64,000 bases of DNA. It comes from Paracraurococcus lichenis. GTDB lineage: Bacteria; Pseudomonadota; Alphaproteobacteria; Acetobacterales; Acetobacteraceae. Each line of letters opens with the position of its first letter. The stretch's first letter is position 1. The notes under the pieces were generated by a model, which ran no database searches, had not been told where the DNA came from, and saw only the letters and a program-made list of their open reading frames with translations. Positions 55,652-64,000 of this stretch are shown in pieces. The DNA is taken from positions 1-64,000 of the forward strand of contig NZ_JAUTWS010000020.1 in the NCBI RefSeq assembly GCF_030657435.1, in the 5' to 3' direction. Position numbers and translations under genes: made by a program.

Positions 55652-55885
55652 TCACCCCTGCAGCACCCGCAGCCAGTGCAGGCCGCCGAGCACCAGCATC
55701 GTCACCACCGTCGCCAGCGTCGCCGCCGTCAGCCAGCGGTTCAGTTTGCGCTTCTGCGCCGCCACCCAGCCGCCGCGCAGCAGCGGCGCCGGCTGCGTGG
55801 CCGTGATCCGCTCCTCCCGCCAGCGCAGGCCGATGGCGAAGAGCACCGTCAGCCCCGCGAGGATGAGGAGGGAGAGCTTGACCAT
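55652..55885 (-). CDS. Two-helix small membrane protein inside the purine operon
   Basis: A 77-residue membrane protein with a helix at the N-terminus (KLSLLILAGLTVLFAIGL), a cytoplasmic-type basic loop (VAAQKRKLNRW) and a second helix (LTAATLATVVTMLVLGGLHWL). Its length and layout resemble twin-transmembrane/HIG1-like proteins, which is only a likeness. Gaps are 4 bases from purS and 21 bases to purQ, so it is clearly in the operon. Function unknown. Confidence 0.7.
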   Translation of the reverse strand: MVKLSLLILAGLTVLFAIGLRWREERITATQPAPLLRGGWVAAQKRKLNRWLTAATLATVVTMLVLGGLHWLRVLQG

Positions 55886-55889
55886 CCGG

Positions 55890-56129
55890 TCAGAGGACCT
55901 CGACCCGGAAGCTCTCGATGACCGTATTGGCCAGCAGCCGCCGCGCCATCTCCTCGGCCGCCTGCCGCGCCCTGGCCGGGTCCGTCTCGGCGAGCTCGAG
56001 CTCGATCACCTTGCCCGCGCGCACCTCGCCCAGGCCGCCGAAGCCGAGGCCGGCGAGCGCATGGCCGATCGCCTTGCCCTGCGGGTCCAGCACGCCAGCC
56101 TTCGGCATCACCGTCACCAGCACCTTCAT
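55890..56129 (-). CDS. purS: FGAM synthase subunit PurS
   Basis: Small subunit that bridges PurL and PurQ in the FGAM synthase complex. The 79-residue protein has the family pattern MKVLVTVMPKAGVLDPQGKAIGHAL, GLGEVRAGKVIELELAE and the terminal VIESFRVEVL strand. The ATG at 56129 overlaps the stop of the upstream 61-residue gene (ATGA). Length and position before purQ are canonical for alphaproteobacteria. Confidence 0.95.
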   Translation of the reverse strand: MKVLVTVMPKAGVLDPQGKAIGHALAGLGFGGLGEVRAGKVIELELAETDPARARQAAEEMARRLLANTVIESFRVEVL

Positions 56130-56311
56130 CGCACGTCACCGCCCAGCAGACGCCGCCCGTAGCGGCCATAGAGGTAGCAGCCATAGCTGCCGATCACCGC
56201 GAAGAGCAGCGTCCAGGTCTCGGCCGCGAAGAGGCCGATGACCGAGAGCAGGGCGAAGAAGCCGACGACGGCGCAGAGCACCACCACGGCCTCGAGGATC
56301 CGACCCAGCAT
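56126..56311 (-). CDS. Small membrane protein between purC and purS
   Basis: A 61-residue, strongly hydrophobic protein: ILEAVVVLCAVVGFFALLSVIGLFA forms one helix and LLFAVIGSYGCYLYG a second, followed by a basic RYGRRLLGGDVR tail. It overlaps purS by 4 bases (ATGA), so its translation is coupled to purS, and follows purC by 13 bases. No family recognised. Together with the other small membrane gene in this operon it is an unexplained pair. Confidence 0.68.
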   Translation of the reverse strand: MLGRILEAVVVLCAVVGFFALLSVIGLFAAETWTLLFAVIGSYGCYLYGRYGRRLLGGDVR

Positions 56312-56324
56312 GCCGCGGCCCCCG

Positions 56325-57089
<765 letters not shown>

Positions 57090-57258
57090 GGTCTCGTCAA
57101 TCCTTCCTCTGGCCGCGCGCGCACTGCCCGGCGCCTGGCGCCCCGGCGGGCCGGGCGCGCCGGCGCGGTTCCTATAGCAAGGGGGCGGCCCCGCCGCCAC
57201 GGGCGGGGGGCGATGGGCGGCCTGCGCCGGACGCGGGCATGGCCCGGCCCTCCTGCGC

Positions 57259-57744
57259 TCAACGCGCGAGGGCCCCGGCGAGCAGGCTGGTCACCGTCCT
57301 GTCGGCCGTCGCCACCAGCACGATGTCCGGGCCGACCGCGACATAGCGGTAGCCGGGGAAATAGGGGAGGGTGGCGGCCAGCCCGGGCGGCAGCGGCTGC
57401 GCCGCGATCCCCGAGGGCAGCGGCCGGCCCGGCGCCGGGCGCCGCCGCTCGCCCGGTGGCAGGCCAGGCGGCGCCCAGTCCGGATTCGCCGCGAGCCAGG
57501 CGCTCACCTGCTCCCGATCGACGGGATGCAGCGCCGGAAGATCCTCGCCCGGGTGCCCTCCGGCCGGCGGGTGGCGGCGCGCGGCGGCCCGGTCCGGCTT
57601 GCCCGCCGTCGCGGCCTTCGGCCTGGCGCCCCCGGCGCCGCGGTCCTTCTCCTTGCCTCGACCCTTGCCCTGGTCCCTGCCCTGGGCGAGGGCAGCGCCG
57701 GGGACGAGCAGCAGCCCCAGCAGCACACGCCGACGCACCGTCAT
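57259..57744 (-). CDS. RcnB/CigR-like exported protein
   Basis: A 161-residue secreted or periplasmic protein. A signal peptide ([14 protein letters not shown]) is followed by a Lys/Gly/Arg-rich, disordered stretch, and the end ([24 protein letters not shown], then TVTSLL) matches the YxxVGxDIVLV pattern of CigR/RcnB-type small proteins known for metal-stress or virulence-regulator annotation. No metal gene is adjacent. Codon use is ordinary for the region. It stands alone between purC and a TANGO2-family gene. Start ATG 57744 opens the signal peptide. Confidence 0.68.
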   Translation of the reverse strand: MTVRRRVLLGLLLVPGAALAQGRDQGKGRGKEKDRGAGGARPKAATAGKPDRAAARRHPPAGGHPGEDLPALHPVDREQVSAWLAANPDWAPPGLPPGERRRPAPGRPLPSGIAAQPLPPGLAATLPYFPGYRYVAVGPDIVLVATADRTVTSLLAGALAR

Positions 57745-57863
57745 CGCGCTTCTCCGACAGGGCAACCCGGCGCTGGCCCCGCGGCGCCGCCATGCCCCGG
57801 ACCGGGCGGAGGCCGCCCGGGTGGACCCATGCGGGCGTCATCATCCGCCCGATCGAACGGGGG

Positions 57864-57895
57864 CCGGATGCTTCGGCGCGCACCGAGGCATCCGG
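57864..57895. terminator. Hairpin 3' of the TANGO2-family gene
   Basis: CCGGATGCTTCGG (57864-57876) and CCGAGGCATCCGG (57883-57895) pair over 13 bases with one mismatch, loop CGCGCA. It is about 75 bases beyond the stop of the minus-strand TANGO2 gene and also upstream of the RcnB-like gene. No T-run. Confidence 0.4.
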
Positions 57896-57969
57896 AACGG
57901 CGGCGCCACCTCAGGGCGGACCGCGATCCCGGCGGCATGGCGGCCGGCGCCAGGGATGCCGGAGGGACC

Positions 57970-58725
57970 TCACGCCCCGCCACCCGTCGCCCGGTCGATG
58001 GGCACGCGGCGGAAGGGGGCGCTCCCGGCCGGCCGGGGCGCGAAATTCCATTCGACCGTGCCATCCGCGGAGATGCCGAGCAGGCTGGCGCAGACCGTGC
58101 CGAATCCGCCGGTCGGCGGCACGCACAGCGTGTCGGCGCGGCTCTCGCCCTCGCTGTCATCGGCGAGCAGCGCCTCCCAGGCCGCCCAGTCCCCGCGGTC
58201 CGGGTCGGGCGCCGGGGCGGCGCGGAAGCGCGGCAGGTGGCGGGCGGTGCGGGGGCTCGCCAGGTCGTTCGGGTCATGCGCCGTGACCATGGAGAGGCCC
58301 GCGGGCAGGGGCATCGCCTCCGGCCGGCCGCGGCCCTCGCCGCGCAGGAAGATGCCGCCATGGCGGTCGGCGAGGACCATGTTGAAGGGCCGCCATTCCT
58401 CCGCCGGCAGTGCCGCGACGAGGCCAGCGGCCTCCTCGGCGCTGTCGGCCGCGAGCGCCAGCAGCGGCAACTCGCCGCGGCTGCGCTTGCCGGCGGCGGG
58501 GCCCAGGCTGCCCGGGCGGTTCAGCACGGTGGCGACCACGCCCGCGCGGTTGGCCGCCATCCAGGTGCCGCCGCCGGTCCGGTCCCGGCCGCCCACCACG
58601 TCCGGCCGGTCCGGCCACCAGGTCCAGGGCGGGTCCCAGGGGCGGTCCAGCATCTCGTCGCGGTTGGCGGCGATCAGCACCGGCCAGGCATGGCCCGGCC
58701 GATGCAGCAGGATCACGGTGCACAT
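57970..58725 (-). CDS. TANGO2/NRDE-family protein
   Basis: Member of the NRDE (TANGO2) family; in animals linked to heme or lipid trafficking, in bacteria of unknown role. The 251-residue protein starts with the N-terminal nucleophile-like MCTVILLHRPGHAWPVLIAANRDE, including the namesake NRDE motif at 21-24, then RTGGGTWMAANRAGVVATVLNR. Cys2 is the expected active-site residue if the protein is an Ntn hydrolase after Met removal. The length is normal. No operon partner. Confidence 0.87.
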   Translation of the reverse strand: MCTVILLHRPGHAWPVLIAANRDEMLDRPWDPPWTWWPDRPDVVGGRDRTGGGTWMAANRAGVVATVLNRPGSLGPAAGKRSRGELPLLALAADSAEEAAGLVAALPAEEWRPFNMVLADRHGGIFLRGEGRGRPEAMPLPAGLSMVTAHDPNDLASPRTARHLPRFRAAPAPDPDRGDWAAWEALLADDSEGESRADTLCVPPTGGFGTVCASLLGISADGTVEWNFAPRPAGSAPFRRVPIDRATGGGA

Positions 58726-58807
58726 GCGCGGGATTCCCGGCGGAAGGGCAGGCACCGCGTCATTGCCGCAACCGGCCAGGATGACCCGCCCCGCGGTCGC
58801 ACCCCTC

Positions 58808-59107
58808 CTAGCGCGGGTAGAAGCCGAAACCCGGTGGCGGCGGGGGCGGCGGCGCGTAGTAGCGTGGCGGCGGCGGGAAATAGGCCGGCGGCGGGCCGTA
58901 ATAGGCCGGCGGCGGTGGCCGGTAGTACACCGGCGGCGGCAGCGGCCGGTAGTAGTAGCGGGGCGGCGGCGGCCGGTAGTAGCCCGGCCCCGGCCCGTAC
59001 CAGTAGCCATGGGCCTCGGCGGCCGGTGCCGTCGCCAGCCCGGCCAGGCCGGCCGCGGCGGCCAGAAGCAGCATTCGCAGGCGGCGCATCGCACCCAACC
59101 TCCACAT
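58808..59107 (-). CDS. Proline/tyrosine-rich secreted protein
   Basis: A 99-residue low-complexity protein with a signal peptide (LRMLLLAAAAGLAGLATAPAAEA) and a mature part built of YRPPPP/YYxPPPP-type repeats, rich in Pro, Tyr and Gly and ending in GFGFYPR. Proteins of this kind are common in Acetobacteraceae and Rhizobiales and probably sit at the cell surface. No enzyme motif. The second Met (59089) may be the start. No clear partner. Confidence 0.65.
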   Translation of the reverse strand: MWRLGAMRRLRMLLLAAAAGLAGLATAPAAEAHGYWYGPGPGYYRPPPPRYYYRPLPPPVYYRPPPPAYYGPPPAYFPPPPRYYAPPPPPPPGFGFYPR

Positions 59108-59176
59108 GAATATCGGATATAGTCTCGCCCTGGGGCGGAAAGGCGGCGGCGCGGCGGCCGGCCGGGGGCAGGGCCA

Positions 59177-60514
<1,338 letters not shown>

Positions 60515-60628
60515 CCGGGCCTCTGGCGTTCGGCGGCCGCGCGGGTGGCGCGGCGGCAAGGCTTCGTCACCTGCGCGGTTAGACCCTGCGGCCCGGCGCT
60601 GGCAAGGCCCGGTGCGCCTCAGTCGGGG

Positions 60629-60657
60629 TTGCGGAAACATTGCAGGATATTTATCTA
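60629..60657 (+). promoter_or_regulatory. Candidate promoter of the first terC gene
   Basis: TTGCGG (60629-60634) and TATCTA (60652-60657) with a 17-base spacer; predicted start is close to the ATG at 60685, leaving a short leader. A yybP-ykoY-type manganese riboswitch, often found before such genes, is not evident. Confidence 0.45.
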
Positions 60658-60684
60658 GCCCCCGCCCGACCGAGGAACCCCGCC

Positions 60685-61527
60685 ATGGACTGGCTTGTCC
60701 CGCTCGCCCAGGTGCTCTTCATCGATATCGTCCTCGCGGGCGACAACGCCATCGTCGTCGGCATGGCCGCCGCCGGCCTGCCGCCCGGGCAGCGCCGCCA
60801 GGCCATCCTCTGGGGCATCGGCGCTGCGACGCTGATGCGCATCGGCTTCGCCGCCGTGACCGCCCAGTTGCTGGCCGTCGTCGGCATCACCCTCGCGGGC
60901 GGGGTGCTGCTGCTCTGGGTCTGCTGGAAGATGTTCCGCGAACTGCGGGCGGGCGGGCATGACGCGCCGCAGGCGGACGCCGCCGCCGAGGCTGCGGCGC
61001 CGCGCAAGACCCTGCCCCAGGCCGTCGCGCAGATCCTCGTCGCCGACCTGTCGATGAGCCTCGACAACGTCCTCGCCGTCGCCGGCGCCGCCAAGGACCA
61101 TGGCTGGGTGCTGGTCGCTGGCCTCGCCATTTCCGTGGTTCTCATGGGCGTGGCGGCGACGCTGATCGCCAACCTGTTGAACCGGCACCGCTGGATCGCC
61201 TGGCTCGGCCTACTGGTCATCCTCTACGTCGCGGCCGACATGATCCGGGAGGGCACGCACCAGGTCGCCGACCAGGTGCCGGGCGCCTATGCCTACCTGA
61301 TGCTGCCGCTCGGCTACCTCGCCCTGCCCGGCGTCTTCCCCGCCTGGCTCTGGGCGGCGGCGACGGCGGCGCAGGTGGTGGTGATCGCCGCGCTCGCCGC
61401 CGGGACGGTCGGCCTGGTCCGCCGCCTGGCGGCCGGGGAGGCGGCGCCCGCCCCGCAGGGCCATGCCGCCGTGCCGCGGCCCGGGCCGTCCGGCCCGCTC
61501 CGCCCGGGGCTGAGCGCGGCCGAATAG
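60685..61527 (+). CDS. TerC-family membrane protein, first of a tandem pair
   Basis: Integral membrane protein of the TerC/YjbE-YkoY family, implicated in manganese export or metal-loading of secreted proteins. The 280-residue protein has the two signature sequences with an acidic residue: FIDIVLAGDNAIVVGMA (about 12-28) and LVADLSMSLDNVLAVAGAA in the second half, with about seven helices. The C-terminal 35 residues are Ala/Pro-rich. ATG 60685 opens DWLVPLAQ; an in-frame codon at 60640 adds little. A second, shorter TerC gene follows 209 bases downstream. Confidence 0.87.
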   Translation: MDWLVPLAQVLFIDIVLAGDNAIVVGMAAAGLPPGQRRQAILWGIGAATLMRIGFAAVTAQLLAVVGITLAGGVLLLWVCWKMFRELRAGGHDAPQADAAAEAAAPRKTLPQAVAQILVADLSMSLDNVLAVAGAAKDHGWVLVAGLAISVVLMGVAATLIANLLNRHRWIAWLGLLVILYVAADMIREGTHQVADQVPGAYAYLMLPLGYLALPGVFPAWLWAAATAAQVVVIAALAAGTVGLVRRLAAGEAAPAPQGHAAVPRPGPSGPLRPGLSAAE

Positions 61528-61736
61528 CAGGCAGGCTTTCGCGGTCCGGGCCACGGGTCGCGCGGCCTGCCCGGGCCGTGTTGCAGCACGAACCCCTCAG
61601 GGCTTGCTCAGGGGCGGCCCGGCGCCGCCCTGCGGGGGTGGGCGCCTTCACAGCCCCGCGCGGCTCCCCTAGGTTGCCGGCCGCCGGAGTCCCGGCCAAT
61701 CCCTCCACCTTTCGACCGGCCGGAGACGTCGCCGCA

Positions 61737-62420
61737 ATGGACATGTCCTCGCTGACAGCGAGCTGGGACTGGGTGATCCTCACCCAGATCCTCGGGGTCA
61801 ATATCGTTCTGTCCGGCGACAACGCCGTCCTCATCGCCCTCGCCGCCGCCGGCCTGCCGGCGGAGCAGCGTTCCCGCGCCATCATGTACGGCATGGTGCT
61901 GGCGGTGGTGCTGCGCGTCGTCCTCAGCGTCGCGGCGGTGCAGCTCCTCGCCATCCCCGGCCTGCTGCTGGTCGGCGGCGCGCTGCTGCTCTGGATCGCC
62001 TGGGGCTTCTTCAAGGAACTCCGGTCGGAGGACAAGGACGAGGCGGCCGGCGAGCACCACCACGAGACCAAGACCATGGCGACGGCGCTGCGCCAGATCG
62101 TCATCGCCGACGTCTCGATGAGCCTCGACAACGTTCTCGCCGTCGCGGGCGCGGCCGGCGGCAACATGCCGATGCTGGTCCTCGGCCTCGTCATCTCCAT
62201 CCTGCTGATGGGCGTGGCGGCGACGTTGATCTCCAAGCTGCTCGAGCGCTACCGCTGGATCGCCTATCTCGGCGTCGCGCTGATCGTCTGGATCGGCGTG
62301 AAGATGATCTACGAGGACGTGCACCGCCTCTGGGGCCTCTATGGCGGCGGGCATGCCGCGCTGCAGCAGCGCCCGGCCCTGGTCGTCGGCGCCACCGCCC
62401 CGGCCGGCCTGCCCGGCTGA
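61737..62420 (+). CDS. TerC-family membrane protein, second of a tandem pair
   Basis: Shorter (227 residues) paralog of the preceding gene, with the same pair of motifs: LGVNIVLSGDNAVLIALAAAG and IVIADVSMSLDNVLAVAGAAGG. It has a His-rich loop (EHHHETK) absent from the first copy, which could bind metal. The helix arrangement is the same, with a truncated end. The longer in-frame start at 61578 adds 53 non-hydrophobic residues and is rejected. The stop overlaps the ATG of the following lipoprotein gene (TGATG). Confidence 0.86.
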   Translation: MDMSSLTASWDWVILTQILGVNIVLSGDNAVLIALAAAGLPAEQRSRAIMYGMVLAVVLRVVLSVAAVQLLAIPGLLLVGGALLLWIAWGFFKELRSEDKDEAAGEHHHETKTMATALRQIVIADVSMSLDNVLAVAGAAGGNMPMLVLGLVISILLMGVAATLISKLLERYRWIAYLGVALIVWIGVKMIYEDVHRLWGLYGGGHAALQQRPALVVGATAPAGLPG

Positions 62421-62998
62421 TGCCGTCCCGGGCGGCGGCGGCCGGCCTCCTGGCCGCCGCCCTCGCGCTGGCCGCCTGCGCGGCGCCCGGCCCGGCGCCG
62501 GAGCCCGCGCCGGTCCCGCCCGCCGACCTCGCCGCCCGCCTGCCGGAGGACGCCGCCGGCTTCCGCCGCGGCGCCGTCCTGCCGCTGCCGCAGCGGCCCG
62601 AGGGACGGGAGGCGGCCTATGCCACCCGTGGCCGGCACGCCGCCGGGGCGCTCGTCGCGCTGGACCGGGCGGAGGGCGGGCCGGTGCCGACCGGTGCCGC
62701 CGCGTCGGCCGTGGCGGCGGCGCTCGAGGCGATGCTGGCCGAGGCGCTGCAGGCCCCGGGCCATCGCCAGCAACGCGAGAGCGGGCGGCTCACCCTGCCC
62801 GAGGGCGGCGCCCCCGGCCTCGCCTGCGCCGAGACCACCGGCCTCTACGGGCGGGAGCGGGTGCAGGGGCTGCTCTGCGCCGGCGGGGTCGGCGGGGGTC
62901 TGCTGCGGCTGCGCGTGACCATGCCGCGGACGGCGCCGCCGCCGGCCGACCCGCGGGCCTTCGCCGCGGCGATCCTGGCCGCGCTGCGCGGGTCCTGA
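62420..62998 (+). CDS. Predicted lipoprotein coupled to the TerC gene
   Basis: A 192-residue protein of unknown function. The lipoprotein signal LLAAALALAAC places Cys20 at the lipid-attachment site, followed by a Pro/Ala-rich linker. The mature part has a mixed pattern with two conserved-looking cysteines (LACAETTGLYG and LLCAGGVGG), possibly a disulfide. Its ATG overlaps the TerC stop, so they are translationally coupled. A family 1 repeat lies 26 bases after its stop. No domain recognised. Confidence 0.65.
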   Translation: MPSRAAAAGLLAAALALAACAAPGPAPEPAPVPPADLAARLPEDAAGFRRGAVLPLPQRPEGREAAYATRGRHAAGALVALDRAEGGPVPTGAAASAVAAALEAMLAEALQAPGHRQQRESGRLTLPEGGAPGLACAETTGLYGRERVQGLLCAGGVGGGLLRLRVTMPRTAPPPADPRAFAAAILAALRGS

Positions 62999-63024
62999 CA
63001 TCCGCCCGGCGCCATACCACGTCA

Positions 63025-63090
63025 GGCGCGCCGATGACCGAAGGGCCGAGGGGCCCGGTGGTCCGCTTCGCCCCGCCCAACAGACAAGGC
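63025..63090 (+). repeat. Family 1 nested-hairpin repeat, copy D
   Basis: Matches copy A closely: GGCGCGCCGATGACCGAAGG opening, inner stem GGGCC/GGCCC (63043-63047 and 63052-63056) with loop GAGG, GGTC at 63060-63063, and the tail CGCCCAACAGACAAGGC. The distal ATCGG of the outer stem is lost. It ends four bases before the methyltransferase start, so it is also that gene's leader. Confidence 0.75.
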
Positions 63091-63094
63091 GCGC

Positions 63095-64000
63095 ATGACC
63101 CAGTCCCCGACCGACCCGATGCGGGTCTTCGACCGCCGCCTGGTGCGGCTCCGCCGCGACCGCGCCGCCGCCACCGTCGGGCAGGTGGCCCCGGTGCTGG
63201 AGGCGGCGGCGGACCTCCTGCTCGACCGGCTGGACGACACCACGCGGCGCTTCACCCGGGCGCTCGATATCGGCGGGCGCGGCGTGGTGGCACCCCTCCT
63301 GCGGGCGCGCGGCATCCCCTTCGTCGTCTCCATGGACCTCTCGGCCCGGATGGCCGCGCGGGAGCGGGAGCCTGCCGGCGGCCTGGCGGTGGCGGGCGAC
63401 GAGGAATGGCTGCCCTTCGCGCCGGAGAGCTTCGACCTGGTGGTGGCGAGCCTCTCGCTGCACTGGGTGAACGACCTGCCCGGGGCGCTGGTGCAGATCC
63501 GCCGCGTCCTGACGCCGGACGGGCTGTTCCTTGCCTCGCTGCCCGGCCTCGGCACGCTGCAGGAGCTGCGGGAGGCGCTGGCCGGGGCGGAGAGCGAGCT
63601 GCGCGGCGGCCTCTCGCCGCGGGTTTCGCCCTTCCCGGAGCTGCGCGACCTGGCCGGGCTGCTGCAGCGCGCCGGCTTCGCCCTGCCGGTCGCCGATGCC
63701 GCGCGGCTGCCGGTCGCCTATCGCAACCCGATGGCGCTGTTCCGCGACCTGCGGGCGGCCGGCGAGACCAATGCCGTGCTCGCGCGCGACCCGCGCATCC
63801 CGCCGCGGGCGCTGCTGCCGCTGGCGGCGAGCCGGCTGCCGGAGGGGGCGGAGGGCATCCCGGCGAGCCTCCGGCTGCTGGTCATGACCGGCTGGTCGCC
63901 GCATGAGAGCCAGTCCCAGCCGGCGCGGCCGGGCAGCGCGACGGTGCGCTTGGCGGAGGCGCTTGGGGTGGAGGAGCAGGGCGCGGGCGAGACGGCCGGG
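63095..64000 (+). CDS. SAM-dependent methyltransferase, NDUFAF5-like, cut by window end
   Basis: Open reading frame from ATG 63095 to the window edge (302 codons, no stop seen). It has a class I methyltransferase fold: ALDIGGRGVVAPLLRARG (SAM-binding), WLPFAPESFDLVVASLSLHWVNDLPGAL and IRRVLTPDGLFLASLPG. Near its end it has the family tail MTGWSPHESQSQPARPGSATVRLAEALG, as in mitochondrial NDUFAF5 (complex I assembly) and its alphaproteobacterial relatives. The related BioC acts in biotin synthesis, but no bio gene is near. The true length may extend beyond the edge. Confidence 0.85.
   Translation, partial: MTQSPTDPMRVFDRRLVRLRRDRAAATVGQVAPVLEAAADLLLDRLDDTTRRFTRALDIGGRGVVAPLLRARGIPFVVSMDLSARMAAREREPAGGLAVAGDEEWLPFAPESFDLVVASLSLHWVNDLPGALVQIRRVLTPDGLFLASLPGLGTLQELREALAGAESELRGGLSPRVSPFPELRDLAGLLQRAGFALPVADAARLPVAYRNPMALFRDLRAAGETNAVLARDPRIPPRALLPLAASRLPEGAEGIPASLRLLVMTGWSPHESQSQPARPGSATVRLAEALGVEEQGAGETAG

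Noticed and set aside
60515..60684. yybP-ykoY manganese riboswitch ahead of the terC genes
   Set aside because: No matching paired core was found in the short leader, and the candidate promoter leaves little room for it.

Overview
The window reads as chromosome of a high-GC alphaproteobacterium, most likely Acetobacteraceae (Roseomonas-like). This rests on gene content: a compact purC-purS-purQ-purL-bolA-grxD operon, a class II DAHP synthase, an NDUFAF5-like methyltransferase, an RpoH-like promoter candidate ahead of clpB, and several small Pro/Ala/Gly-rich secreted proteins. The assignment is an inference; no rRNA is present. Coding density is high and no stretch over 300 bases lacks a gene.

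Layout. Bases 1-1602 are the end of an integrated Tn7-like element: a TniQ/TnsD-family targeting protein in visibly lower-GC sequence, then a candidate transposon end (imperfect repeats and a terminal TGT/ACA) at about 1602, where host-type GC-rich sequence resumes. Bases 1.7-13.2 kb hold metabolic genes: a zinc alcohol dehydrogenase, a cyclase-family hydrolase, GabD-like aldehyde dehydrogenase, a YeeE/YedE sulfur transporter, glutathione reductase, a PEP-CTERM protein, DAHP synthase, a nicotinate phosphoribosyltransferase family protein and an EamA exporter. Bases 13.3-20.6 kb are translation-linked: two tandem small paralogs abutting gltX, a lytic transglycosylase, cysS, a SpoU-type RNA methyltransferase and rpsD. 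Bases 20.6-31.4 kb carry a phosphoesterase, a glycosyltransferase, an aldo/keto reductase, clpB, a MOSC protein, an orphan BrnA antitoxin, guaB, rlmE and a Ppx/GppA phosphatase, followed by tRNA-Gln(CTG).

Bases 31.7-37.4 kb are catabolic and accessory genes (CoA-transferase, a second zinc dehydrogenase, an orphan TctC receptor, an RNase Z-like MBL protein). Bases 37.4-47.2 kb are a signalling block: CheR-PAS, a receiver-less CheB, a hybrid kinase, two disordered small proteins plus NDH-2, and an HWE kinase. Bases 47-57 kb hold an SLC13 transporter, glgX, dodecin and the purine operon. Bases 57-64 kb hold an RcnB-like protein, a TANGO2 protein, purB, two tandem TerC proteins, a lipoprotein and a methyltransferase cut by the window edge.

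Two dispersed intergenic repeat families stand out and are the best candidates for undescribed structure. Family 1 (four copies at 5325, 6801, 6876 and 63025) is a nested hairpin with a conserved outer stem and an inner stem that changes sequence but stays palindromic in at least two forms. Family 2 (18337, 21478, 23789) is built from half-elements (purine-rich hairpin, C-rich linker, TTTCTCYGAGT box) that occur singly or as head-to-head pairs, usually just after a stop codon. Both may act as 3' processing or termination signals or be REP/MITE-like; that is inference.
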